64,000 bases of DNA from Adiantum capillus-veneris (taxonomy: Eukaryota > Streptophyta > Polypodiopsida > Polypodiales > Pteridaceae), in assembly GCA_014529385.2 (NCBI GenBank), contig CM043956.1, positions 93,917,221 to 93,981,220 on the forward strand. Reading direction: 5' to 3'. The notes beneath the pieces are model-generated. The model did not search any database, was not told where the DNA came from, and saw only the letters and a program-made list of their open reading frames with translations. Position numbers and translations under genes: made by a program. Below, in pieces: positions 1 through 10,884 of this stretch (position 1 is its first letter; each line of letters begins with the position of its first letter).

Positions 1-1
1 T

Positions 2-289
2 CCAAGAAATAAACAAGTATTTGAAGGGCAAGATCTCCTGGAGGAAAGTCAGTCAGACGACGTCCATACTACTGTGACATTAGATGAGATGGACGAAGGT
101 ATGGCAGAGGAAGCTGACAGATATACGAGGGATGACGCATACGAGCCAGAATTAACACTTGTAGATGAAGATGCAATGGATGAAGACAATCTGCCAGAAC
201 GAGTTGGGGCAGAGTTATGTTTGCAATTAGAGATAGACGATGATACGGTGCAAGATCTTATCGATGATGCCTCACTCGTCGAGGCCTAG
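2..289 (+). CDS. C-terminal tail of CACTA first protein (partial)
   Basis: The frame is open from base 2 and ends at the TAG at 287-289, so the start lies outside the window. The roughly 95 visible residues are extremely acidic, rich in Asp and Glu, with no recognisable fold. The position, immediately upstream of the second CACTA gene, fits the acidic C-terminus of the CACTA transposase. A canonical splice donor (GTAAGT at 294) and an acceptor (TGTGCAG ending at 387) follow the stop, so an intron sits between this stop and the next coding block. The two proteins may therefore share one transcript with alternative splicing, as known for En/Spm. The function assignment is inferred from context only. 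Confidence 0.5.
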   Translation, partial: PRNKQVFEGQDLLEESQSDDVHTTVTLDEMDEGMAEEADRYTRDDAYEPELTLVDEDAMDEDNLPERVGAELCLQLEIDDDTVQDLIDDASLVEA

Positions 290-396
290 GCCTGTAAGTG
301 TTTGTGTGAAGACTTTGATTTAGAATTAAGCTTAAAGTTAATTTAAACAACTGTGTTCTGACGCTTTATTTTACTTTCTTTGTGCAGGACTTTAGT

Positions 397-1652
397 ATGG
401 CAGATGAGATTCCAGATCCCGCTTCCATGAGTGCAGATGCATTCATGGGCTTCGTTACACAGATGACGCCTGCTCAGATGGCAGAGGCTTCTCAGTACTG
501 GGTAGCCAGAGGCACAGGTACTACGCCTCCGGGCTTCACACCCAAGGGTCCGACGCCTAGGGGGGGGATGCCTACAGGGTTCAGGACGCCTATGGGTACG
601 ACGCCTTCTTCTCCCATCACGGCCGCTTCGACACCTAGGGGTGGGGCAGAGGCGGGTACGTCCTCATCTCCGTAGCACAGGCGCACTCGCCGATCTCGGC
701 GATCGTCAGGTGGAGGTGGTGGTTGCTGTGGAGGAGGGTCCACAGATGCTTCGATCCCTCCTCGCTCACGACCCCCATCCTACCCAGGCACACCTCTTGA
801 CACACCTCTTGGCACACCTCGGAGACCTTGGGGGGCACACAATCCTAGTGCCTCCAAGCTCTATACTGTACAGGGAGATGGTTCTGTTGACATGGATAGA
901 GCCGGGACTGAGATGCGACAGCGGATTTTCCAGCTCGTGGAGCTACAGTTTTCGACCAGCATTCTGACGTCTTGGGATCAGCAAGAAAAGGAAAAAGTCA
1001 CTTACATAGTGGAGACCATCCTGAGAGAGTACCAGCCTGCTCCGGGTTCTTCCGTTGTTCCAGCGCGGTGGATCAAGGGTGTTGCACGGGACACCCAGAA
1101 ACATCGACGAGATGCAACTCGGAAGGCTTTCAGGACCGGCTCGCTGAAGCCTTCAGGCATCCCACACGAGACGTGGCTGCAGATCAGGGAGGATGAGCGG
1201 ACAGCGGCCACGTGGTTTAGACAGTAGCGTGAGGCCGCGCAGGTACGACAGATGACTAGGGGGACATCTCATCTTGGCAGTGGAGGCTTCGACACCTTTC
1301 GCTATGAGTTTGTGAGTTTCTAATCCAATCTTAACTATGGTGTTTTTTAAAACGCGATGAATCATGTATTCTTATTACTTTGATTTTTGTATAAACGCAG
1401 AATCTTGCGATGCATAGAGCTCCGACACGCGAGGAGGAGTCAAATGGATATCGCAAAGGTATCTATGAAGTACTGAATGATCTTGAAGCTTCAGGAGAGC
1501 CTGTAGACTGGGAGGCCTTACAGTCTCGCTGATCGCTTGAGGTGAGACGTTAATATGTGTGAGTTGATTTAATTAAGTCAGTATATGTGAAGTAATATCA
1601 ATACTAATTTTGTGAGTTGTCCTATGTGCAGGCTGCGACGCCTAGTCATTAG
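397..1652 (+). pseudogene. CACTA second gene with plant transposase_24-like domain, broken by nonsense codons
   Basis: One frame runs from ATG 397 to the end of a first exon at 1311. It is interrupted by TAG at 673-675 and TAG at 1225-1227. The N-terminal part is Met/Pro/Gly/Thr rich. The middle (about 840-1225) holds the conserved block, with TYIVETILREYQPAPG and WIKGVARDTQKHRRDATRKA, typical of the plant transposase-associated family (Pfam Transposase_24) found next to CACTA transposases. Introns are supported at 1312-1400 (GTGAGT...CGCAG) and about 1541-1631 (GTGAGA...GTGCAG). A third stop, TGA at 1530-1532, lies in exon 2. All three stops can be reached by single C-to-T changes (CAG or CGA codons). 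The gene is therefore a decayed copy, otherwise well preserved. The ends of the last exon are uncertain. Confidence 0.7.
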
Positions 1653-1737
1653 TGGACCAGATTTCATATATATGATTTGTGAGACACAGACACGCTTCTG
1701 TGTCTCTTTTTTGTACAAACAGTTAGTGTTCAGACAG

Positions 1738-1990
1738 TTATTGTTTCCCTTATGGTTATGATTATTGTCATTGTCATTGTATAGACAGTTATTGTTTCTC
1801 TTTCTGTTTATGCTTATGGTTATTGTTAATTTTGTTTATGGTTATGGTTATCTGCATTATGATTTTGATCAAAGTGGTTATAGCGAGTTATGGTTTTAAG
1901 TTATGGTTATGCTTTTAAGTTATGGTTATGGTTCGTTATTGTTATGCTTTTAAGTTATGGTTATGGTTCGTTATGGTTATTCTTTTCAGT
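1738..1990 (+). repeat. Degenerate GTTATGGTTATGG tandem repeat in the CACTA element
   Basis: The stretch is a run of imperfect TTATGGTTATGGTT and GTTATTGTTATG units, with a longer repeated segment (TTTAAGTTATGGTTATGGTTCG twice near 1913-1975, given here in words as a 20-odd bp unit). It follows the second gene, so it is 3' non-coding sequence of the transposon. No coding function is visible. Confidence 0.7.
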
Positions 1991-2163
1991 TGGTACGGTT
2001 GTCTTTCATTGGCCTTAAATCTCATGTGAGATCCTACATGGATAGCATGTAGAAGGCGTATACATGATATGGTTTTTTTTTTTTTAAGTTTATGTAAAAA
2101 CAAAGGGAACTCTGCCAAAATTTCTGCGCGTGGGGACATGGTTGATATTTTCGTGCTGCTCGC

Positions 2164-2253
2164 TTTCTTGGGCAGAGGGCAGGAAGTCTGGTTGTGGCTG
2201 TGTTCATCTTTTAACTGGGCACAGGCCAGGATACTTGCCCTCTGCCCAAGAAA
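2164..2253. repeat. 18-bp inverted repeat near CACTA terminus
   Basis: TTTCTTGGGCAGAGGGCA at 2164-2181 is matched by its exact reverse complement at 2236-2253. The loop is about 54 bp. It lies just inside the subterminal repeat zone and could fold into a stable hairpin. Confidence 0.75.
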
Positions 2254-2254
2254 A

Positions 2255-2421
2255 ATTTTTTCTGCTATGGTCGTCGCTATGTGCGTGGCAATCTGCGTCG
2301 CTATATACGTGGCAATTTGCATCTCTATACGCGTCTATACCTGCGTCGCAAATAGCGACTGGTTTCACAGCGATGCGGATAGCGACGGTCTGCGTCGATA
2401 ACACCTTTTTTTGTTGTAGTG
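2255..2421. repeat. CACTA subterminal repeats and terminal inverted repeat
   Basis: Short motifs such as GCGTCGCTAT, GTGGCAAT and TGCGTCG recur in both orientations up to the CACTA terminus at 2407-2421. In En/Spm-type elements this zone carries the binding sites for the accessory transposition protein. The assignment rests on position and repetition. No specific known binding motif was recognised. Confidence 0.65.
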
Positions 2422-3118
2422 ATATGTCCCTATTGTCAGGATTTCTTGGACAATCTTCATAAAAATGTCCACTTTTTTGTCCACAATCTAAGCAATACAC
2501 CATGACTGGTGGTATTTCATTTGGTTTTGTCATGTCAAGCTCTAGTTGAGAAGTTTCTGCTTCTATGCTGGCCAAGTTTTCAGCATCTTCTTTTAAAACA
2601 CTAAGCATCAAGTTGTAGAATGCTCCATCTTGACCTTTGTACGATCTTTGGCTCGGTTCTCCAATTAGACTAGCTTTAATTGGTTGATCTGTTGGATCTT
2701 TCATTTTTGGTTCTCAACTATAGATCTGACCACTGTAATCCATGTACAATGACCCCGATTGCATATGCACTAATTGTATGTGTTGTTGACTTGTGCAAAT
2801 TTCTGGATAAACACGTGGGTTGATTTTTTGAACTTTTGTCTGCACTTCATCTTTGAGCTTATAATACCTGGCTCCACTGAAGTCTGTGAACATCTGGGAG
2901 TTCTCTGAATCTAGCTTCACTCTGATCAGTAGGATTTTGGCTCCTGTGCTGCTTTTGTTGTTCATCAAGTATCTATGGCCTTTTGAATCTGTATACAAGA
3001 CTTTATCTCCATTGTAGCCATAAAGCTGTAAAACCTGCTCTGTTGCACTTGCACCTGTGTTACCACTGCTACTGGCTTGCTCTGCTGTACTTGAACTCTC
3101 AGCTCGAGATGAGTCCAT
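2422..3118 (-). pseudogene. gag-like protein with CCHC-like knuckle, in-frame TGA and CACTA disruption
   Basis: The frame starts at ATG 3118 and reads through about 134 residues to a TGA at 2714-2716. It then continues in the same frame with Met at 2704 to the CACTA insertion at 2421. The N-terminus is Ser/Ala rich; the middle has no family I recognise. Near the end it has CLDCGQKSGHFYEDC, a zinc-knuckle-like pattern (C-x2-C-x5-H-x4-C, one residue longer than the usual x4 spacing). Position between the leader and the expected pol, on the same strand as the primer site, supports gag. The single in-frame TGA could be decay or a suppressible stop; one copy cannot tell. Confidence 0.55.
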
Positions 3119-3139
3119 GTCGAATGGTTCTGTAAAAAC

Positions 3140-5740
3140 TGTCTCCTAGCAGATTTTGGTATTGATTAGCAAAACACTTTTTGCTCGGGTTTGATAAGAC
3201 TGCTTTTGCCAAAGTGCTTTTGGCAGTCGATTTCTCTTAAACTCACAAGGGTTGATTAACTCTACTTGAAAGAGTCAGAATTGATTGTAGCCTTTGAAAT
3301 GATGAAAATCTAGGCTTTGAATCACCTAACCTGCAGATTAGATTGTTATCCTTTTTTTCCACTTGACTTGAATTCAGCTCTTGTCAAGCTCCCAATTCTT
3401 TGCATGCAACTTGGTTCTTCAATCTGAGCTAAGTGAGTCAATAAATGAGATTTCCAAATTCTATCCTTACAAGGAGCTAAAGGACTAATCTGCAACTTGA
3501 AACTGAGTTAACAGGTCCCAATTTGGATCCGATGGAACCCAAAATTGACCAGTGGCCTTGTATTATGTTGTTCTAGCACTGTACAAGCTCAAAAGTCTAA
3601 AATCTTGTTTCTGGGCCTCAAAAGTAAATAATCTCGATTATTTACTTTTCTCAATTTCTACACTTTTTAAGCTTTTTTGCCAAGTAATTACCTTGTTGTG
3701 GTCTCTGGACAAGTTTGGTTGAGTTTGATCAAGATTTGTCCAAGTTATCAACTATTTAGTGTTCACAGACTGTGATTCCAAGAATTTGCCTTAAGTCTCA
3801 ATTTTGTGATCCAAATTTCACCAAATTTGATTTGTGGAGTCTTCTTGATGTGCTTGATCCTGTGGTATATTCAGTTTTGCCGAATTTCTCAATTCTGGAG
3901 CAAATGTAAATAATCGCGATTATTTATAGCAGGTTTTTTTTTTGAAACTTTTTTTTCAAAAGTAAATAATTGTGATTATTTACTTTTGGTAATTTTTGGT
4001 CATCTGAGCATGTACACTTGTTTAACACATCAAGACAAGCCTATGAGTCAAGTTTCACTGAATTTGAACAAGATTTACCAAGTCACACTCAAGTTCTCGA
4101 CATTCAGTACAGATTTCAGTTTTTATCAAGGTTTTGTCTGTTTTGTGATCCAAACTTCATGAGCCTTCACAAAAGATGTTTGCAATCATGCTTAGAGTCT
4201 ATGGTATCAACCTTGATCAATTTTGAGTCAAAAGTTAATAATCGCGATTATTAACTTTTGACCTAAAATGAATAATTTTTTTAACTTTTTCCCTAGACAG
4301 TCTTTTTATGATCTATTTTGAGCCTATGAATCAAGTTAAAACTTAATTTGAACAAGATTCATCAAGTCGGACTCAATTTCTCGACAGTCGTTACAGATTT
4401 CGGTTTTTGTCAAGTTTTTGGCATGTTTTGTGATCCAAACTTCATGAGCCTTCACAAAAGATGTTTGCAATCATGCATAGAGTCTATGGTATCAACCTTG
4501 GTCAGTTTTGAGCAAAAAGTTAGTAATCATGGTTATTAACTTTTGACCTAAAATGAACATTTTTTTAAACTTTTTTCCTAAACAGTCTTTTTATGATCTA
4601 TTTTGAGCCTATGAATCAAGTTAAAACTTAATTTTGACAAGATTCATCAAGTCAGACTCAATTTCTCGACAATCAGTACAGATTTCAGTTTTTACCAAGT
4701 TTTAGTCTATTTTGTGATCCAAACTCTATGAGCCTTCACAAAAGATGTTTGCAATCATGCATAGAGTCTCTGGTATCAACCTTGATCAGTTTTGAGCCAA
4801 AAGTTAATAATCGCGATTATTAACTTTTGACCTAAAATGAACAATTTTTTCAACTTTTTTACTAAACAGTCTTTTTATGATCTATTTTGAGTCTCTTAGT
4901 CTAGTTAAAACTTAATTTGGACAAGATTCATCAAGTTTATCAATTGTTTCGTGTCCGTAGAATCTGATTTCAAGAACCTGTCTTAAGTCTTACTTTTGTG
5001 ATCCAAATTTCACCAATATGGATTTGTGAGGTCTACTTGCTATGCTTGACCTTGTGGTATGCCCAAATATGCAAGATTGTCAATTTTTGGAGCAGATATA
5101 AATAATCGTGATTATTTACTTCTGCTAGTTTTTTGCAAGTTTTGGTTCCAATCTTGACACAGATCTGTTAAGGACCTCAAGTTAAGGTCTCTAGCCAAGT
5201 TTCATCAAGTTTGGACAACTTTTGGTCAAATGGTCATCAGTTTTCTGTCCGCAGACTGACTTTGCAAAATTGGTCACAATTTTCAATCCAATGTTCCAAA
5301 TCTTACCAAATTTGGTTTGTGGGCTTATTACAACATGGTTAAACTAGTGGTATTCTTACTTGGTCAAAAAAGTTGAAAAATGGAGCAAATGTAAATAATC
5401 ACGATTATTTACAACTGATAAATTTTTTCATCTTTTTGATCAAGTGATCATGTACACATGTTTATCACATCAATATAAGCCTATGAATCAAATTTGGTGA
5501 TTCAAATCTTTTGTGCCTTTACAAAAGTTGTTTCTACACATGTAATGAATCACTGGTATGAACATTGGTCAAATCTGAGCTGAAAGTTAATAATCGTGAT
5601 TATTAACTTTAGGCCCAAAACTGACACTTTTTTGAACTTTTTCAATGGAGAGTCTTTTCATGATCTATTTTGAGCCTATAAATCAAGTCAAAACTTAATT
5701 TGGCCTAAAATGTCAAGAAAAAGTAAATAATCTGAGTTTT
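3140..5740. repeat. AT-rich leader with ladder of long palindromes and about 285-bp tandem units
   Basis: Palindromes centred on AATAATCGCGATTATT occur at 3620-3649, 3907-3926, 3958-3987, 4228-4261, about 4514-4546, 4798-4829, 5099-5118, 5391-5412 and 5583-5610. The one at 4228-4261 is a perfect 34-bp palindrome with half-site TCAAAAGTTAATAATCG. Between 4020 and 4860 they sit in an imperfect tandem unit of about 285 bp. The two open frames inside the units (4018-4254 and 4348-4539) resemble each other only because of this repetition, and I do not call them genes. The stretch lies between primer site and gag of RE-1, so it is its leader. Confidence 0.8.
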
Positions 5741-6279
5741 GGACAACTCTTGAAATTTTTACCTCAAAGTGTCCTTGAGCTTACCCACTGGTTCATACAA
5801 CGTTTAGGTTCATTCTCCATTTGGATTGAGTGGTTTGGAGTCTTTTCGTGCTATTTCTAGCCGTGGACCTAAAACTCTGCAACTTCACATAAACAACTCA
5901 CAGATGATTCATTTGGAGCGAGCAATGTTCTAAAATCCACCTCAGATCCTACTTACCCTACTCCTAGGTTCTCATGCAATGGGGTTGTGGAAAGTGTCCA
6001 CAAACATTCGTTTCTTGTTTTTTACGGTTTTCAAAGCCTTGATCTTAAGACTTATCTTGGCTTTCAATCATTCTCCAAATCCTAATCTAAATCTACAATC
6101 CTACAATCCTAAAGGCACTCAGCAAGTACGATTACTTCCAAGCTACTTCTACACAGCAAAATACGACAATCTTAAGCTATGCGGTTTCTAAAAATAAATT
6201 TTTACTCTAGGTGAACCTAGAGGAAGTTAATGGACAACTATGCAACACGCTAGTGTTTTCTCTAGTTTAGGTCTATTCG
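5741..6279. other. Leader of RE-1 without recognisable feature
   Basis: AT-rich sequence next to the primer site. Only a short open frame (5979-6191) with no family resemblance is present. I see no gene here. Confidence 0.5.
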
Positions 6280-6297
6280 TCCCCGGCAGCGGCGCCA
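6280..6297 (-). promoter_or_regulatory. Primer-binding site for plant Asp tRNA
   Basis: The plus strand reads TCCCCGGCAGCGGCGCCA. This matches the 3' end of plant Asp tRNA (TCCCCGGCAACGGCGCCA) with one mismatch. On the minus strand it is TGGCGCCGCTGCCGGGGA, the primer site. It lies two bases from the LTR end at 6300. Established knowledge: Athila-type plant elements use this primer. Confidence 0.85.
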
Positions 6298-6299
6298 AA

Positions 6300-7334
6300 T
6301 GTGGGACACATGTCTAACCTCACCATCCTATCTTATTGCAGTATTAGCGAGAACCACGATTAATTTGTCAAACCATGGAATGAAGATGACTCAACTAGTG
6401 CATAGAGGCTACAAGAGGTTGTCAATCTCTCGGAAAACAACTAACAACTCACATCTAACTCAAGCTACACTCAAGTGATTGAAATCACTAAAAGTCAATC
6501 ACTCATCAACAAGCAAATCACATCCGTTACAGCATCAAATGACATCCAAACGTAGCGAAACTTCTAGGACAAGTTTACAAGACCTAAGCACACCTGCTTA
6601 TGGTCTCAAACCCCACTTTAGGTCAAGTTCCAAAATCGCGATTATTAACAGCAGTGGATTTTTTAACTAGTCATTTTCGACTCAGAATGCATTTAAATGC
6701 TTAGCAATGATGCCCCAATACCCCGCCTATGCTTAGTTTTTTATTTGAACATGTAAATTCCTAGTTATGATGAAATTAGGCCGCGGGTCGACGACGCCAA
6801 AAGCTACAAAATACTATGAATGGCTTACGTCAATGTGTAGATCTCTTACCTACGGTTGCAATGCAACAATCGCAATGTGACAACCGGGGAGGGAGTAGGA
6901 AGCGCGAGAAGGAGAGGAGTGAGTTTCGTTGGCTCACGCTATGTATTTCTTATCCAAAAACTTGATAAAATCTTTAGAAATTTGGCTTTTATACCTTAGC
7001 CAAGGTCTAAAATGTGTAATGTCCGATGCCCAAGGCCTTTAAGGCTCCACACTTATTGTATCTGCAACCTAGGGACGCTAACTGACCTATGCTTTACACC
7101 TTGGAACTCTTATTGAGCCCCTACTCGTTACAATTATCACAATGGCTAAATAATTCAGGAAATTACAATACATACCATTTTGGAAAAATGTGAAAAGTGT
7201 GTAACTCCAATCTTCAGTGCTTGTTTGTATTCATCCTCGATGTACATTGTACGTCTTAGGTCTTCGGTATTTAGCATCTTTTGTTAACTGACATTGACTC
7301 AGTTAACACCCAACCAATCTCTAAGGGTTCTTAC
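6300..7334. other. LTR sequence of RE-1 and probably of the following Ty3/gypsy element; boundaries unresolved
   Basis: An LTR of RE-1 starts with TGTGGGACACATG at 6300 (the TG next to the primer site). A second LTR, belonging to the plus-strand element downstream, should end just before the primer-like site at 7335 (...GGTTCTTACA). Their shared boundary was not found. The segment has a half palindrome (6633-6648) like those of the leader, and a short hairpin (GTTAACTGA and its reverse complement around 7279-7305). No gene is visible; 6479-6670 is open but unrecognised. Confidence 0.45.
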
Positions 7335-7348
7335 ATTGGTATCAAGAG
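7335..7348 (+). promoter_or_regulatory. Probable primer-binding site (initiator Met tRNA type)
   Basis: TTGGTATCAAGAGC resembles the common plant primer site TGGTATCAGAGC with one inserted A. It follows a CA end (TTACA) as expected after a 5' LTR. The match is imperfect, so this is a moderate call. Confidence 0.5.
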
Positions 7349-8349
<1,001 letters not shown>

Positions 8350-8830
8350 TATATGATGGAGAAAAATTTTCCATCTTTGAATGATATAGTTACTAGATTA
8401 TCCAACTTAGTAGTGTTATATATGCAACATCAGGCCAAGGGCTCTATTGATACACATATGCAGGAGCAAGGCTCCAATCATGCACATGGTCCCCCTTCGG
8501 ATTCTCTACACTCTCTCACCCAAAAAGATGTGGAAGATTTGTTGAAAAATACAAAGCCTTCTATTTTTAAGAAAGAGGAATGAGAACGCAATAAAGATTG
8601 GTGAATATCTTCCTCAATAAGCGGGATGGAATTCATGATTTGTGACGCACTCCGGACGCAGTCAAGGTACTGCAAACAAGTCTGCCATTAGAAGGAGAAA
8701 CCTAAAAATGGTGGATTTCTCTCAAGGAGAAGGAAATCATACCACAAACTTGGGAAGCCTTTGAGGTTGTACTTAGAAAGAATTTTTGCCCATAAATGAA
8801 GCGGACATAAATTGGTCTGCTTGGGATAAG
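8350..8830 (+). pseudogene. gag remnant of Tat-type element
   Basis: An open piece at 8353-8583 (MMEKNFPSLNDIVTRL...) continues, past stops, into WWISLKEKE and TWEAFEVVLRKNF. The latter matches the conserved core of the plant Ty3/gypsy gag domain (W-x-x-F...L...F). The region sits upstream of RT in the same direction. Several stops and a missing zinc knuckle show it is non-functional. It joins RT after only about 130 bp, so the C-terminus of gag and the protease are probably deleted. Confidence 0.55.
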
Positions 8831-8961
8831 TCTTCTCTGCAACATCATAAAACACTATTGGAATATATCTCGCACTACCGGGATGGAGATTGGGGGTAAC
8901 TTAGGAGAGGGCACTTCGTGAAGAGGTGACAAAGCTTTTAGAAGTAGATTTAATCTTTTGA

Positions 8962-9888
8962 GTGGAGGAGTCTAAATGGGTCTCTCTAGTGGTTATTCTG
9001 CCCAAGAAGAATGGAAAATTTAGGATATGTGTCGATTTCAAACCTTTGAATGCTGCCACAAAAAGGAATTATTATCCACTACCCTTCCAGAATGAAATCC
9101 TTAATCAAGTTGCAGGTCATGAGTGCTACTCAATCATGGATGGATTTTTTGGCTACTTTCAAATCCTGATACCAATTGAAGATCGATTGAAGAGTACCTT
9201 TATTACTCCTTGGGATTGTTTTTCCTACAAGAGAATGCCTTTTGGATTGGTTAACGCATATGCTACCTTAAAAGGGTGGATGAATAAAGTGTTTGGTCCC
9301 TACTTGGGAAAGTTCATTTGATTTTTCATGTATGAAATTGGATTTTATAGCTCTCAGATCACACATTTGGAGAACCTAAGGTTGAGTTTTGAAAGACTTC
9401 AACAAGAGGATGGGAAACTCAACCCAAAGAAGTGTAAGTTTTCTCATTCCAGAGTTCATTTGTTAGGACATGTGGTCTCAAAAAATGGAATAGAGACTAA
9501 CCCTAAGAAAGTTAAAGCTTTATTGCTTATGGATCCGCCCAACAACACAAAGGATTTGGCATCATTTGTGCATAAGCTTAGGTACCTCTCACGGTTTTTT
9601 TGGATGATATGTTAGTATGTATATCCTCTCTAGAAATTAAGCTAAATATTTCAAGGGTTTGAATGGAATGAAGACATGCAATATGCTTTTGAAGGTATCA
9701 AGGAGGTATTGTGTACTTTATCGACAGTGAGTCCTCGTGACTTGCAATCAATTTTCTATGTATCTATTAGTGTGGGATCAATAGCTTTTGGGTCGTCCCT
9801 CTTACAAAAGCAGGGTAGAAACTTTAAGCCAGTCTACTTTGAGAGCAAGATGAAGAATGTAAGTGAGTTTCCTAGTATAGGGAAATAA
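8962..9888 (+). pseudogene. Ty3/gypsy reverse transcriptase and first RNase H, degenerate
   Basis: RT motifs are clear: KWVSLVVILPKKNGKFRICV, DFKPLNAATKRNYYPLPF and MDGFFGYFQI (for the usual MDGFSGYNQI), then RMPFGLVNAYATL. The catalytic YVDD/YMDD block has decayed, with a stop near 9319 followed by FFMYEIGFYS. RT continues as KKCKFSHSRVHLLGHVVSKNG and stops again near 9613. The connection and first RNase H follow at 9676-9888 (FGSSLLQKQGRNFKPVYFES). There is at least one frameshift and several stops, so no active enzyme is encoded. Confidence 0.85.
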
Positions 9889-9900
9889 AATAGTGAGTAT

Positions 9901-10884
9901 TTGCATTGGTTCTTGCCTGTCAAGATGTATTTGTTGCAACAAAAGTTCTATGTATTCACCACATCAAACCTTTTGTCGGATGTAGTACAACATTTGAAAC
10001 CTAGCAGGTGCATCTTAAAGTGGACTATGGATCTTCAAGAGTATGAGTTTGAGTTTAAAGTTGATCATTCTATTAAAGCTCATGTGCTAGACATAGTGTT
10101 ACACAAGGGAGTGGAGATTGCATCTTACCCAGGAGTTGACAGGGATGATTATCAAGAGAAGGTGGATATTACGGATGCGTATATGATGATGCATACAAGA
10201 AAGTTCTTCAAAAGGCAAGTGGTGCGAGTGATCATTACGAACCCAAAAGGTGATGTAATCTTTTCTAGGGCTTACGATCCTTATGAAGTTGAAAGCAACA
10301 ATGAGGCTGAGTACCTCAATCTTTTCCTTGGATTGAATCAGTGTGTTAAGTTTGGATTGAGGGGAGTCATTATGAAAGGGGATACATTGCTAGTCATGAA
10401 TCAATTTCTTGGTTTGTGGATTGTTAAGAATGACAATTTAAAGAGATGGTTTTATGGAATCAAGAAGATTTTGCATCAGTTTGAGAAGATACAGTTTAGG
10501 GATGTTCCTCGTGAGCAGAATAAAGAAGCTGATGAGTTGGCTAGGGACAAGTTGGATGCTTTTGTACCTCCTTTAAAGGTCCACAAAACCTTGTATGCAG
10601 GAAGGGAATCACTACAAGATGTAGAAGTATCTCTTGGTAAAGGCCAATGTCCAGAGGGCATGTCAAAGGTTCGATGTAAGAGAATGGTTGCAAAATCCAG
10701 AAACTACACATTGGTAGGTGAGGATCTTATGTGTTATCATAGAGATAGCATTCTAATGAAAGTGCCATACGAAGAAGAACTTATAGGCTTGATCTTGAAG
10801 CACTACCACAAAAAACAGGTCACCAAGGAAAGTAACATGTTGTATTTTGTATTCTACGAGTGGGTTACTGTTGGCCCTTCATGA
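9901..10884 (+). pseudogene. RNase H tail, second RNase H (archaeal type) and start of integrase
   Basis: The longest open piece of the element (327 codons). It begins with the end of the Ty3-type RNase H (LKWTMDLQEYEFEFKVDHSI). It then shows an archaeal-type RNase H: SNNEAEYLNLFLGLNQC with the catalytic Glu, KGDTLLVMNQFLG with an Asp, and EQNKEADELAR with the last Asp. The first catalytic Asp block is not clear. The integrase zinc-binding region begins near the end. Residues that should be conserved, such as the TDH motif of the first RNase H, are changed to FTTSN, so activity is doubtful even though this piece is open. Confidence 0.8.

Larger units (their letters stand above)
1..2421 (+). 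mobile_element. CACTA (En/Spm-type) DNA transposon, right-hand part
   Basis: The right end is the sequence TTTTTTGTTGTAGTG finishing at 2421, which reads CACTACAACAAAAAA on the minus strand. This is the classic CACTA terminal inverted repeat. Just inside it (2255-2400) are repeated short motifs (CGCTAT, GTGGCAAT, TGCGTCG) that resemble the subterminal repeats these transposases bind. Upstream lie the acidic tail of one protein and a spliced second gene with a plant transposase-associated domain. The left end is outside the window. The flanking DNA on the right is the gag region of another element, so a 3-bp target duplication (ATA at 2422-2424) is expected but cannot be confirmed without the left flank. 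Confidence 0.85.
2422..6299 (-). mobile_element. Minus-strand LTR retroelement (RE-1): leader and gag, cut by the CACTA insertion
   Basis: Reading right to left: an LTR-type end (TGTGGGACA... from 6300), a primer-binding site matching plant Asp tRNA (6280-6297), a long AT-rich leader with palindrome repeats (about 5740 to 3140), then a gag-like open frame (3118 to 2422) cut off by the CACTA element. Pol is not seen and would lie left of the window. The Asp-tRNA primer site is typical of plant Ty3/gypsy elements such as the Athila group, but the lineage cannot be proved without pol. Confidence 0.7.

Noticed and set aside
2069-2462. Plus-strand open frames with VVAMCVAICVAIYVAICIS
   Set aside because: Overlap the CACTA subterminal repeats and cross the element end; the membrane-like look is due to repeats.
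4018-4539. Two similar short proteins (FCDPNFMSLHKRCLQSC in both)
   Set aside because: They are the same segment of a 285-bp non-coding tandem unit; other units do not keep the frame.
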